Shown here: positions 37,407 through 45,769 of the stretch, piece after piece
Layout of the letters: each line of letters opens with the position of its first letter
Numbering within the stretch: the stretch's first letter is position 1
Origin: Maricurvus nonylphenolicus
Lineage (GTDB): Bacteria; Pseudomonadota; Gammaproteobacteria; Pseudomonadales; Cellvibrionaceae
Length of the DNA: 64,000 nucleotides
NCBI RefSeq assembly: GCF_042854845.1
Contig: NZ_AP031498.1
Location: 5,332,001-5,396,000 of the forward strand
Reading direction: 5' to 3'
Translations under genes and position numbers: made by a program
Notes under the pieces: generated by a model
The model's input: the letters and a program-made list of their open reading frames with translations, nothing else
Told to the model about the DNA's origin: nothing
Databases searched by the model: none

Positions 37407-37826
37407 ATGCAACAACTTTGTTATGTCAGCGCTGCAGTAAATCCCGTTACCGAACAAACACTGGAAGAGCTTCTCCTCTGCTCTCGAGACAACAATTTAA
37501 AGTATGACATTACCGGCATGCTGCTATTTGCCAACAACACCTTCATTCAGGTAATTGAAGGCCCCAAGACCAATATCGATCACCTATTCGCAACCCTACA
37601 GGAAGACGACAGACACAAGAATGTTGTGCGAACCTACTATGAAGCTATATCCGAGCGGGATTTTCCCAACTGGCAAATGTCTTTTGCCCACGCCGCACCG
37701 GAGACATTCGACACATTACCTGGCTACTCTGACTACCTGTCTTCAATACATTCAGAGCTAGCACCGACGGTTGCCATGGGTTTTGGTCGCGCTGCCATTG
37801 AGCGTTTCAAACGCTGTTTTGCTTAA
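37407..37826 (+). CDS. Stand-alone BLUF-domain blue-light receptor
   Basis: A 139-residue protein that is almost only a BLUF domain (residues 1-95), with a short helical tail of about 40 residues. The flavin-site residues align with AppA: Tyr6 (LCYVS), Asn30 (DNNLKYDITG), Gln48 (FIQVIEG), Trp89 and Met91 (NWQMSF). All residues needed for the blue-light red-shift are thus kept. No output domain is present, as in PixD/Slr1694 and BlsA, which act through partner proteins. The natural partner candidate is the coiled-coil membrane protein encoded 36 bp upstream. The start ATG is preceded by AAAGGG. Confidence 0.95.
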   Translation: MQQLCYVSAAVNPVTEQTLEELLLCSRDNNLKYDITGMLLFANNTFIQVIEGPKTNIDHLFATLQEDDRHKNVVRTYYEAISERDFPNWQMSFAHAAPETFDTLPGYSDYLSSIHSELAPTVAMGFGRAAIERFKRCFA

Positions 37827-37854
37827 CGGGAGATTTTCCGGAAGGGAGAAAGTA

Positions 37855-37878
37855 TTTGGCCCCGAGAACGGGGCCAAA
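37855..37878. terminator. Hairpin between the BLUF gene and the TPR gene
   Basis: TTTGGCCCC and GGGGCCAAA form a perfect 9-bp stem around GAGAAC between convergent genes. T runs are weak on both sides, so terminator action is likely but unproven. Confidence 0.5.
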
Positions 37879-37908
37879 TGGAAACAAACTTATAAGCTCG
37901 AACAATAA

Positions 37909-39267
37909 TTAAAGCTTAAGCTGTCTCTCGCGCTCGATTTCACTTTCAGCAAACTTACGCCACTGAACAGCAAACTTCTTACTGCGCTTGTCTTTAGCAG
38001 CTTCTTTAAACGCTTTGATCGCCGCTTCGTATTGCTTAAGGTTGGCGCGAGCCATACCAATCACAATATACAGCTGATCTGCACGCTTGATGCCGCCACG
38101 CTTGAGAGCGATTTCACTCGCCTTCAGCGCTTTCTTGTGCTGATCGTTATCCAGGTAGATACCGGCCAGACGAGCGTAGAGGTCGCCTTTATCAGACTTT
38201 TTCGCCGCCTTTTCCATTTCTGGAATAGACTTCTTCACCTCTTGCGCCAAACGCCAAGCTGTCGCCAGGACTTCCAGGTTCTTCGAGGTTTCCTCGATGA
38301 TCTTGGCTTTCATGCCCTTGTCGATGATCTTGGCAGCCTTATAAGGCGCGTCTTCACCCATCAGCAGGTACGCAAGGTTCATCAGCTCTTTTTCTTTGGT
38401 CAACGCGCCCATAACATAGACGGTTTCCAAAGCGTGAAGCTGATCTTTCTCACGACCTACAGTGCCGTACATACCAGACAACTGCTTCCAGTAGGTAGCT
38501 TTTGGATAGTGCTTAACCAGTTTCTCGAGAATGGAGATAACTTTTTTGTTATCGCCTTTATCGAAGTAAATCGCACGCTGCAGGGTGTACCAGTTTTCTT
38601 TTGGTATCTTGCCCTTGCTCTCGTACATGGTTACTGCTTTGTTGATATTCGGCAGAGCCTGCTTCATATCATTTAACTGGTAGTAACCCTGTGCCAGAAG
38701 TACGTAGGGGTCAGCGCCAACGATCGGTTGGATTTTCATCCACTCTTTCAGTTTGGCGATGGCGCCGCGGTAGTCTTCCTGAACAAACTTCAGCTGTGCA
38801 ATGGTGTAAAGCGTTCCCAATTGCAGTGCGTCAGAAAGCTGCTCTTCAGCCAGTACTTTTTCATAGAACTGAATCGCTTTCGGGTAGTTTTCCAGCGAGT
38901 AGTAAACCCAACCGTAGTAGTTCCACAGGTTGGCTTTTTCAAAGCTGGTGAACTTAGCACTGCCCTTGTTGATTTCATCCAAAACAACCAAGGCGCCTTT
39001 CCAGTCATTTGCGTCGGTCTTTTCCTGAACCTTGGCAAACTTTTTATACACCGGCTGACGCAGGGAATAGCTCTTTTTGGTTTTGTACTTAGGTTTCTCA
39101 GTCTTCTCTTGCGCGTGAGCCACGCCAGACTGCAATGCTTCCACACCGAAAGATTGCATGACAACACTGCCCGCCAGAGGCGCCAGCGCAAGCGGCGCCG
39201 CCAACAACGAGTGTCTGACGAGCTTAGAAACCGAACTAATAGCCGTCATTTTCATAGTCTTTCCCAT
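37909..39267 (-). CDS. TPR-repeat protein of the TonB2-type operon
   Basis: A 452-residue protein with an N-terminal signal-like hydrophobic stretch (about residues 18-50) and several tetratricopeptide repeats, for instance NLWNYYGWVYYSLENYPKAI and QLYIVIGMARANLKQYEAAI. It is the last gene of the DUF3450-TtpC-ExbB-ExbD-TonB cluster, three bases after tonB. Equivalent TPR proteins end TonB2 operons in Vibrio and Alteromonas-like bacteria; their task is not settled, and a periplasmic scaffold for TonB or receptors is plausible. The length of the leader makes the exact start uncertain (ATG at residue 1, 5 or 7). Confidence 0.88.
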   Translation of the reverse strand: MGKTMKMTAISSVSKLVRHSLLAAPLALAPLAGSVVMQSFGVEALQSGVAHAQEKTEKPKYKTKKSYSLRQPVYKKFAKVQEKTDANDWKGALVVLDEINKGSAKFTSFEKANLWNYYGWVYYSLENYPKAIQFYEKVLAEEQLSDALQLGTLYTIAQLKFVQEDYRGAIAKLKEWMKIQPIVGADPYVLLAQGYYQLNDMKQALPNINKAVTMYESKGKIPKENWYTLQRAIYFDKGDNKKVISILEKLVKHYPKATYWKQLSGMYGTVGREKDQLHALETVYVMGALTKEKELMNLAYLLMGEDAPYKAAKIIDKGMKAKIIEETSKNLEVLATAWRLAQEVKKSIPEMEKAAKKSDKGDLYARLAGIYLDNDQHKKALKASEIALKRGGIKRADQLYIVIGMARANLKQYEAAIKAFKEAAKDKRSKKFAVQWRKFAESEIERERQLKL

Positions 39268-39270
39268 CGG

Positions 39271-39879
39271 TTATTTGGCAATTGCGAAGGTAATCTTGTT
39301 ACGCACACCAGGTACTTCAACTGGCTCACCATCAATTACGCGAGGCTTATACTTAAACTTCAGCGCAGCTTTCATGGCAGCACGGTTGAAGACATTAGGT
39401 GGCTGAGCCTCTACCACAACCGGGTCACGGACAGAGCCGTTAGTGGTTACGGTGAACTCAACGATTACCCAACCTTCAATACCACGTGATAACGCACGGC
39501 GTGGATACTGTGGCTGTACCTTAACAATAGGCAGGTACTCACCATCGCCACCACCAAAACCAACACCTTTAACATTCAGGTTTGGATTGATACGAGGGGC
39601 CGCCATGTTCATGGCATCCGGAGATACGTCTGGAGTATCAAACTCCGGCTCTGGCATCTCGGGAGGTGGCTCCTCCGGGTCTTCCGGCTTATCCGGTTTC
39701 GCCGTGTCGTATTGAGTTTCAATTGCGCGCTCGGGCATATGGATATCAGCAACCTTCTTCTGCTCAACCTCTTCAGGTGCGCGACGGTCCGCTTCAATCA
39801 ACGAGTGCATTAAAAATAACAGGCCAAAGGTAACGGCTACCGCCAGTACCCCCGCCAATCCTAATCGTGCAACATTCAT
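39271..39879 (-). CDS. tonB: TonB energy transducer (TonB2 type)
   Basis: A 202-residue TonB. Residues about 5-27 are the single membrane anchor (LGLAGVLAVAVTFGLLFLM). A short Pro/Glu-rich spacer (PDKPEDPEEPPPEMPEPEFD) crosses the periplasm. The C-terminal domain has YPRRALSRGIEGWVIVEFTV and the expected pattern ending NKITFAIAK. The short spacer resembles TonB2 rather than the long enterobacterial TonB. It passes proton-motive energy from ExbB/ExbD to outer-membrane receptors. It starts three bases after exbD. Confidence 0.94.
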   Translation of the reverse strand: MNVARLGLAGVLAVAVTFGLLFLMHSLIEADRRAPEEVEQKKVADIHMPERAIETQYDTAKPDKPEDPEEPPPEMPEPEFDTPDVSPDAMNMAAPRINPNLNVKGVGFGGGDGEYLPIVKVQPQYPRRALSRGIEGWVIVEFTVTTNGSVRDPVVVEAQPPNVFNRAAMKAALKFKYKPRVIDGEPVEVPGVRNKITFAIAK

Positions 39880-39882
39880 ACG

Positions 39883-40287
39883 CTAGTTATTCTCCGTTGC
39901 CACAGAAACGTCAAGAACACCGGCCTCGCGTGCCGCATCGGCAATCTTGGTCATGGTCTCAACGTTTGCTTTATTGTCGGCTTGAATAACCAAAGCCCCT
40001 TTCGGGTTTTCGGCGTGCAGTCGCTCGATGTGGGCGCGAATCGCGCGCACGTCAACACGACGCTTATCAATCCAGACTTCGTTATTGGAGTTAATAGCTA
40101 CCAGAATATTGGCGTTCTTTTTCAATTCGGCCGTATTCGCCTCAGGGCGATTAACCTCAACGCCAGCCTCTTTAATGAATGAAGCAGTCACAATAAAGAA
40201 GATCAACATGATAAATACCACGTCGAGCATCGGCGTTAAGTCAATCGCGCCTGATTCTTCTTCGCTTTTATTGGTTCTTCTGCCCAT
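39883..40287 (-). CDS. exbD: ExbD biopolymer transport protein
   Basis: A 134-residue protein with one membrane helix at about residues 17-40. That helix has the essential Asp in DLTPMLDVVFIMLIFFIVTA. The periplasmic domain follows (about residues 60-134). It forms the proton-driven stator with ExbB. The gene lies between exbB and tonB; an 11-bp perfect hairpin without a T run sits in the 86-bp gap before it. Confidence 0.95.
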   Translation of the reverse strand: MGRRTNKSEEESGAIDLTPMLDVVFIMLIFFIVTASFIKEAGVEVNRPEANTAELKKNANILVAINSNNEVWIDKRRVDVRAIRAHIERLHAENPKGALVIQADNKANVETMTKIADAAREAGVLDVSVATENN

Positions 40288-40338
40288 GGTCAGTCTCTTG
40301 TTTACCGGTTAAACACACAACCGGTGAATACTTTGATC

Positions 40339-40368
40339 CTGGGTTGTGAGCTAAAGTTCACAACCCAG
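40339..40368 (-). other. Intra-operon hairpin between exbB and exbD
   Basis: CTGGGTTGTGA and TCACAACCCAG form a perfect 11-bp stem with an eight-base loop, five bases downstream of the exbB stop. No T run follows on the transcribed strand, so an mRNA-processing or stability element is more likely than a terminator. Confidence 0.55.
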
Positions 40369-40373
40369 AGGCC

Positions 40374-40901
40374 TTAATGGTCCATTGTCAAATGATCTTC
40401 AAGCAGCTGATTTTCACGTTCGGCGATACGGGTAATGTATGTGTTACCAAATACACCAGACAGTGCCGCAACCATACCCGCCATTGTCGGGATTGTTGCT
40501 TTAGACACACCGCCTGCCATGGATTTGGCATCACCACCACCGGTAACGGCAAGTACGTTAAACACTTCGATCATGCCCCATACGGTACCCAGCAGACCAA
40601 ACAGTGGAGCAAGCATCACCAGAGTGGCGACCATGTCCAGGTTTGAATTTACCTTTTCGGATACCCGAGAGATCAATGCGTAGCGAACTTGGTGGGCATT
40701 CCAGGATTTACGCTCTTTACGAGACTCCCAGTTATCTAAGGCACCCTGAACATCTTTCTTCAGGCCGCCTTTGAAATACCACAAACGCTCAAAAATCAGT
40801 GTCCACATGACAAAGGTCAGGATGGCGATTAACGTTAGTACCTCGCCACCCGCATCCATAAAGGCTTTAATGGCTTCTAGTGAGTCCATCAATGCCGTCA
40901 T
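40374..40901 (-). CDS. exbB: ExbB/MotA/TolQ-type proton channel protein (short form)
   Basis: A 175-residue protein with three membrane helices in MotA/TolQ/ExbB order. The conserved part contains NLDMVATLVMLAPLFGLLGTVWGMIEVFNVLAVTGGGDAK, broken here only as the family core, and ATIPTMAGMVAAL in the last helix. It partners ExbD to make the channel. It is the smaller of two channel proteins in this operon, as in Vibrio TonB2 systems where TtpC is the larger. It starts ten bases after the TtpC-like gene. Confidence 0.93.
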   Translation of the reverse strand: MTALMDSLEAIKAFMDAGGEVLTLIAILTFVMWTLIFERLWYFKGGLKKDVQGALDNWESRKERKSWNAHQVRYALISRVSEKVNSNLDMVATLVMLAPLFGLLGTVWGMIEVFNVLAVTGGGDAKSMAGGVSKATIPTMAGMVAALSGVFGNTYITRIAERENQLLEDHLTMDH

Positions 40902-40911
40902 GTGCTATCTC

Positions 40912-42297
40912 CTATTTACCCTCAGCGTTTTCGGCGATGATACCAGCGCTCTGCTCTTCCAGAATGTGGAGAACACGCTTGGCACGGCCGTTAACGAGGG
41001 TGTGCATCAATACAGTTGGGATGGCTACAACCAGACCCAGAACTGTGGTTACCAGAGCACCGGAGATACCACCGGCCATTGCCTTCGGATCGCCCGCACC
41101 AAAGATGGTGATAGCTTGGAAGGTAATGATCATACCGGTTACAGTACCCAGCAGACCCAGCAGCGGAGCTACCGCAGCAATGATCTTCAGCAGGTTGAGA
41201 CCGGACTCAATAGCAGGACGCTCTTTCAGCACTGCTTCTTCCAGTTTCAACTCCAGGGTTTCACCGTCGAGACCTGGGTTGTCCTCAGCAACTTTGAGGA
41301 TACGACCCAGTGGGTTGTTGGTATTGGCTTTGTCAGACTTCAGCTGCGAGCTTACCTTGCCGCTGATACCGGCCAATACGATGAAGCGGAAGATCGCTAA
41401 CAGCATAGCGAAAGCACCTACCGCAGTAATGATGTAGCCTACCAGGCCACCTTGATGCCAGCGCTCTTCCAGAGAAGGGCTGTTGATCAGGGCCGCCAGG
41501 AAAGAACCACCGGAAGGACCAGTCGGGTCAATACCTACACGGGTAAAGCCGTCGGTGGAAGCTTCCAGAGCGCTAGCAGCAGACAGGAACTCTGCACCAG
41601 GCTGACGAGTCAATTCGATCATCTTCTCGCCTTTGGTTTGGAACTCCAGGTAGTTACCGTCGGACAACAGGTTGAAGTTACCGATACGCACAACGTCTTG
41701 AGTCAGTTGCTCGCCGTTTGGCTTGATAACGGTACCGGAGAACTTAACAACCTTGCTACCTTCAACAGTCTCACGCTGCAGTTCGTACCACAGACGCTCG
41801 ATCTCTTCGATGGTTGGCAGCTGGGTAGCGCTGTTCATTTTTTCGATCAGCTCATCCAGGAAAGCCGCACGACCAGGGATCTGGGCACTAACAATAGAGG
41901 TACTCAGGTTGGAACGCAGGTCGCCCGCAGTAGACGTCAGGTGACCGAACAGCTCTTTCAGAGAACCCAGACGCTCTTGCAGTTGAGCACGCTTGGCGTT
42001 TACGTCCAGTTCTTGCTGTTCGTATTTCTTTTCCAGGCGAGCAGAACGGGCTTCTTCGTTCTTCTTGGTTTGCTTGGCTTTGTTCAGCAGAGACTGTTGG
42101 TTAGCCTTCTGACGACGGAACTCAGCTTCACGCTGCTTGTGCTCTTTGGTCTCAGCAATTTTGCTCTGCTTAACCATGTTCAGCAGTTGATCCAAAGACT
42201 TGGCTTTTTCTTCAGCTACGGCAGGTGCCATAACGCTGACAGACAGCAGGCCAGCAGTGGCTACGGCCAGGCATTTTTTTGCGAAATTCATTTTCAT
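40912..42297 (-). CDS. TtpC-like long MotA/TolQ/ExbB proton channel protein
   Basis: A 461-residue protein. A signal peptide (about residues 1-28, ending PAVAEE) precedes a highly charged coiled-coil region (about 45-125, EKKYEQQELDVNAKRAQLQE). A periplasmic domain follows, then the channel domain at about residues 280-455 with LLKIIAAVAPLLGLLGTVTG and ISGALVTTVLGLVVAIPTVL. This layout is that of TtpC, the extra component that TonB2 systems require in Vibrio. It overlaps the preceding DUF3450 gene by four bases (ATGA), so the two products are made together. Confidence 0.92.
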   Translation of the reverse strand: MKMNFAKKCLAVATAGLLSVSVMAPAVAEEKAKSLDQLLNMVKQSKIAETKEHKQREAEFRRQKANQQSLLNKAKQTKKNEEARSARLEKKYEQQELDVNAKRAQLQERLGSLKELFGHLTSTAGDLRSNLSTSIVSAQIPGRAAFLDELIEKMNSATQLPTIEEIERLWYELQRETVEGSKVVKFSGTVIKPNGEQLTQDVVRIGNFNLLSDGNYLEFQTKGEKMIELTRQPGAEFLSAASALEASTDGFTRVGIDPTGPSGGSFLAALINSPSLEERWHQGGLVGYIITAVGAFAMLLAIFRFIVLAGISGKVSSQLKSDKANTNNPLGRILKVAEDNPGLDGETLELKLEEAVLKERPAIESGLNLLKIIAAVAPLLGLLGTVTGMIITFQAITIFGAGDPKAMAGGISGALVTTVLGLVVAIPTVLMHTLVNGRAKRVLHILEEQSAGIIAENAEGK

Positions 42298-43079
42298 TGC
42301 GCGGCCTCCGGAGCCAGAATCGGCAACTTCATAATATCGATGGAAGCTTGTTTCTTAGCGATACGAATGCCTTTCAGGATGGAGCTGCGGTATTCAGCAG
42401 CGTCCAGCTCGGCCCAACCGCCTTGACGCTTGTCCCAAACACCAGACAGTTTGGTGTCGGTAGTTTGATACATCAGGGCCACACGACCAACGCGCAGGAT
42501 GTTCACTTCGCGCTCTTGACCACCGATGTTCAGAGTATCTTTATAGGTATCGATCTTACGACCGTACTCAGACTCAATTTTGTAGGCTTCCAGAACCTGA
42601 CGGAATTTCTCGGCAACGGAAATATCAGCACGCTCTTGGTTGTTGCGCAGCATTTCTACACGCTCACGACGCTCTTCCAGATGGAAAGGTACGTCCAGTG
42701 CTACAAACTGCTCCAGGCCATCCAGCATACGCAGGATCAGTGGCTGGATTTGACGCTCCATGACAGTTACCTGCTCGATGGAGTTTTCCAGTTGCTTGAT
42801 CACTTCCAGTTGGTTAGCGATCTGCTTCTCCAGCTGGGTGTTATATACACGCAAGCCTTCGATTTGCTTGTTCACGGTTTTGAATTCTTGCAACAAGCTA
42901 GAAGTCTGGTCAGCAATCTTGTCGATTTTTTGCTGAGACACTTGTGCTGCTTTGGTTTTGGCTTGACCAACCTGCAGAATGGAATTCAACGTTTGGTCTG
43001 CCTGCGCCACGCTACCTACTAGCGCGCCAGCAGAAAGCACGGTGGACAGGGCCACGGCCTTTAATCGCTGCTTTTTCAT
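42294..43079 (-). CDS. DUF3450 periplasmic coiled-coil protein of the TonB2 operon
   Basis: A 261-residue protein with a signal peptide (cleaved near residue 27, VAQADQ). A long helical coiled-coil section follows (about residues 40-115), then a globular end with ILRVGRVALMYQTTDTKLSGVWD. DUF3450 proteins head TonB2/TtpC operons in marine gammaproteobacteria; their role is unknown and a periplasmic partner for the TtpC extension is plausible. It is the first gene of the six-gene leftward operon and starts at an ATG with GGGGGAAAT upstream. Confidence 0.92.
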   Translation of the reverse strand: MKKQRLKAVALSTVLSAGALVGSVAQADQTLNSILQVGQAKTKAAQVSQQKIDKIADQTSSLLQEFKTVNKQIEGLRVYNTQLEKQIANQLEVIKQLENSIEQVTVMERQIQPLILRMLDGLEQFVALDVPFHLEERRERVEMLRNNQERADISVAEKFRQVLEAYKIESEYGRKIDTYKDTLNIGGQEREVNILRVGRVALMYQTTDTKLSGVWDKRQGGWAELDAAEYRSSILKGIRIAKKQASIDIMKLPILAPEAAQ

Positions 43080-43432
43080 TATTTCCCCCAGTGTGGGTAC
43101 CTACAATCAACTCTTACGGCATCAATTTTCGTTTGATCGACCTGACTACAAAACCGATTAAACGAAAGAAGGCGCCGCCTTATTTTTCTATAAATCACCG
43201 GTTGCCGGTAATTTTGAACGCGTCATTTAATACCAGCAGCTGCAAACATTCAACGGTTAAGACCTGTGTCCTTGACATTACTTTACTTTGTGTAGATAGG
43301 TATCACCAAAGGTAACATTCGCGCCAAAAGATTCGGGGATATGCGTAACAAAAGGGCCAATAACGCCCTATTAAGGGCATTTTTGCACCATCAGGGGGAT
43401 CCCCCAAAAGGGTGACAAACAAGTGTTTTCAG
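43080..43432. other. Intergenic region between folA and the TonB2 operon
   Basis: This 353-bp stretch has no gene I can support. It should hold the promoter of the leftward DUF3450 operon. I did not recognise a Fur box. It contains a GC-rich snapback (AAGGCGCCGCCTT near 43170), the repeated AGGGC/GCCCT elements at 43353-43378, and the 12-bp perfect palindrome GGGGGATCCCCC at 43394-43405 downstream of folA. Confidence 0.6.
43348..43405 (-). terminator. Possible folA terminator region
   Basis: Read leftward after the folA stop come the palindrome GGGGGATCCCCC, then AGGGC and GCCCT arms followed by TTTTG. The stems are short, so this is a weak call. Confidence 0.3.
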
Positions 43433-43960
43433 TTAACTTTTCGTAACACGATCGTAGACAAAAAAGCTATAGTCGAAGGGGTTTTTGGCGCATGCGGTAT
43501 GGCGCTCGGCACTCACTTGCTGCCAGTCAGAGGCGGTCAATTCGGGGAAATGGGCGTCGCCCTCCACCTCGCCGTGAACGCGGGTCAGATAGAGGCGATC
43601 GGCCTGATCAAATAGCATACGGTAGATTTCAGCACCGCCAATCACCATAACCTCTTCTACCCCCGCCTCTTCTGCCACGCGGCGAGCGGCGGCCAGGGCA
43701 TCCTCAACGGTAGAAACAATGGTCACAGCCTCGCGGTGCTCAGGCGCCACCTGCCACTCGGCATTGCGGGTAATAACGATATTGGGACGCCCTGGTAGCG
43801 GCCGGCCAATGGAATCGTAGGTCTTACGGCCCATGACGATGGGCTTACCCATAGTGGTCGCCTTGAAGTACTTCAGATCGTTAGGCAAGTGCCAGGGCAG
43901 GTCGTTATCGCGACCGATCACATGGTTTTCCGCCGCAGCCACAATCATTGCCAAGCGCAT
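43433..43960 (-). CDS. folA: Dihydrofolate reductase
   Basis: A 175-residue enzyme. It begins MIVAAAENHVIGRDNDLPWHLPNDLKYFK, which includes the NADPH-contacting Trp and the substrate-binding Asp. TMGKPIVMGRKTYDSIG and the late IGGAEIYRMLF are diagnostic. It regenerates tetrahydrofolate used up by thymidylate synthase, whose gene lies 18 bp upstream in the same operon. Confidence 0.97.
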   Translation of the reverse strand: MRLAMIVAAAENHVIGRDNDLPWHLPNDLKYFKATTMGKPIVMGRKTYDSIGRPLPGRPNIVITRNAEWQVAPEHREAVTIVSTVEDALAAARRVAEEAGVEEVMVIGGAEIYRMLFDQADRLYLTRVHGEVEGDAHFPELTASDWQQVSAERHTACAKNPFDYSFFVYDRVTKS

Positions 43961-43978
43961 ATTACTTCCTTTATTTAG

Positions 43979-44830
43979 TTAAACAGCAAAGGGGTAGGCA
44001 ATAGCCGGGTGGTGCTCATAGCCTTCAACACTGAAATCATCAATGGTGACCCAGGTTTCCACGTCCTCGAAGCTCTTGATCTCGGGGTTAATGTGGAAGC
44101 TTGGAGACTCAAAGGGCTCGCGCTTCAGCTGCACATCGCGCATCAGTTCCAGCTGATCTTCGTAGATATGGGCATTAACTATTTTGTGGTAGGCCTTGCC
44201 CGGCTTCAGACCGGTGATCTGGGCCATCAGCGCCAGCAATACAAAACACTGCACCTGGTTAAAATTTAACCCCAGCGGCACATCACAGCTGCGCTGGTAA
44301 CTGGTGAGGTAGAGCTTGCCACCCAGGATAGAGAAGGTGTGGGTGTGCATGCAGGGGCGCAGGCAACCCAGGTGGAATTCGCCTGGGTTGTAGAAGGTCA
44401 GAATCTCGCCGCGATCATCGATACCTTGACTTAAGTTATCCACAATCTTGCGTAACTGGTCGACAGTGGTGCCTTCTGGAGTCATCCAGGCGCGGCCCTG
44501 AACACCGTAAACACGACCCATATCATCCTCGCCCTTGCGAGCCGGATTATTGAGCCAGGCCTGATTCTCATTAGCGTTGGCATTCCAGGTATTACAACCA
44601 ATCTCGCGGAACTGGGCAGCATTGTCATAACCACGCAGGTAACCCAGCAGCTCGGCAATCGCCGCTTTCCAGAAGGATTTGCGGGTGGTGATCAGCGGAA
44701 ACTGATTGTTTTCCACATCGTACTCAAGATTGGCATCAATCACGGTCAGGCAGCGCTTGCCGGTCCGCTCGTTTTCGACCCACTCGCCCTCATCGACGAT
44801 ACGCTGGCAAAGATCCAAATACTGTTTCAT
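43979..44830 (-). CDS. thyA: Thymidylate synthase
   Basis: A 283-residue ThyA. The catalytic Cys is in GCLRPCMHTH and the phosphate-binding Arg in SYQRSCDVPLGLNFN; KIVNAHIYEDQLELM closes the active site. The catalytic region departs from the common PCH.FxQF pattern and matches the subtype I know from Vibrio and Alteromonas-like bacteria. It methylates dUMP with methylene-tetrahydrofolate. The order lgt-thyA-folA is common in gammaproteobacteria. Confidence 0.96.
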   Translation of the reverse strand: MKQYLDLCQRIVDEGEWVENERTGKRCLTVIDANLEYDVENNQFPLITTRKSFWKAAIAELLGYLRGYDNAAQFREIGCNTWNANANENQAWLNNPARKGEDDMGRVYGVQGRAWMTPEGTTVDQLRKIVDNLSQGIDDRGEILTFYNPGEFHLGCLRPCMHTHTFSILGGKLYLTSYQRSCDVPLGLNFNQVQCFVLLALMAQITGLKPGKAYHKIVNAHIYEDQLELMRDVQLKREPFESPSFHINPEIKSFEDVETWVTIDDFSVEGYEHHPAIAYPFAV

Positions 44831-44874
44831 CTAATTCTCTAACTATCTATATGCCTTAGTCGTAAACCAAAGCA

Positions 44875-45732
44875 CTAACCATTACTTTCGGCGGGCTGCT
44901 CACGCCTAATCAGCTGGCGCAGCTCGGCACGATAAACCCACAACATCAGACCAATGCCAAAGCCAATCATCGGCAGGCTTAACAGCTGGCCACGGGTCAT
45001 CCAACCCAACACATCAAAGCCGATATGTGAATCCGGCTCACGCACAAATTCAACGATAAAGCGGAAACTGCCGTAGCAAATCAGGAACAGCGCACTGACG
45101 GCACCGCGTGGTTTTGGTTTGGCCGAAAACCACAACAACACTACAAACAGCACCAAGCCCTCGAGAAAGGCTTGATACAGCTGCGACGGATGACGCACCA
45201 GACCCAGCGGATCACGGGGGAATACCATGCCCCAGGAAACATCGGTCGCACGGCCCCACAATTCCTGGCCAATAAAGTTACCCAGGCGGCCAAAGCCCAA
45301 ACCTAAAGGCACCATAGGCGCGACAAAATCCGCCACGCCCAAAAACGGCCGCTTGATCTTGCGGCTATAAAGCCACAGCGCCACAACCACACCCAGCATG
45401 CCGCCATGGAACGACATGCCGCCTTCCCACACCCGGAATAACCACAGGGGATCTAGCAGGAAACGGTCGAAGTAGTAAAACAGCACATAACCGCAGCGAC
45501 CACCGATAATCACCCCCATCGCGCCATAGACCACCAGGTCTTCGATCTGGGCTTTACTGATAACGCTGTTGGGCTGCTTGCTGCGTTTTACCGCGACCAA
45601 CCAGGCACCTAAAAAGCCCAGCAGGTACATAATGCCATACCAGTGGACCTCTAAAGGCCCCAGGGTTTTACCGGCCAGCTCAAACGGGCCTAACGACAGC
45701 AATACAGGATCTATCTCGGGATAAGTCAGCAT
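44875..45732 (-). CDS. lgt: Prolipoprotein diacylglyceryl transferase
   Basis: A 285-residue membrane enzyme with about seven helices. The Lgt signature PLGLGFGRLGNFIGQELWGR is present near residue 145, with the essential His in GMSFHGGMLG and HWYGIMYLLGF. It attaches diacylglycerol to the lipobox Cys of lipoproteins, such as those encoded at 5107 and 63290. It opens the lgt-thyA-folA run and is preceded by the TauE/SafE gene 37 bp away. Confidence 0.96.
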   Translation of the reverse strand: MLTYPEIDPVLLSLGPFELAGKTLGPLEVHWYGIMYLLGFLGAWLVAVKRSKQPNSVISKAQIEDLVVYGAMGVIIGGRCGYVLFYYFDRFLLDPLWLFRVWEGGMSFHGGMLGVVVALWLYSRKIKRPFLGVADFVAPMVPLGLGFGRLGNFIGQELWGRATDVSWGMVFPRDPLGLVRHPSQLYQAFLEGLVLFVVLLWFSAKPKPRGAVSALFLICYGSFRFIVEFVREPDSHIGFDVLGWMTRGQLLSLPMIGFGIGLMLWVYRAELRQLIRREQPAESNG

Positions 45733-45769
45733 GAGTTACTACAGCATCCGTTTTAAAGTTATAACGTTC

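Noticed and set aside
43080..43330. Fur box upstream of the TonB2 operon
   Set aside because: I looked for GATAATGATAATCATTATC-like symmetry and found nothing close enough to report.
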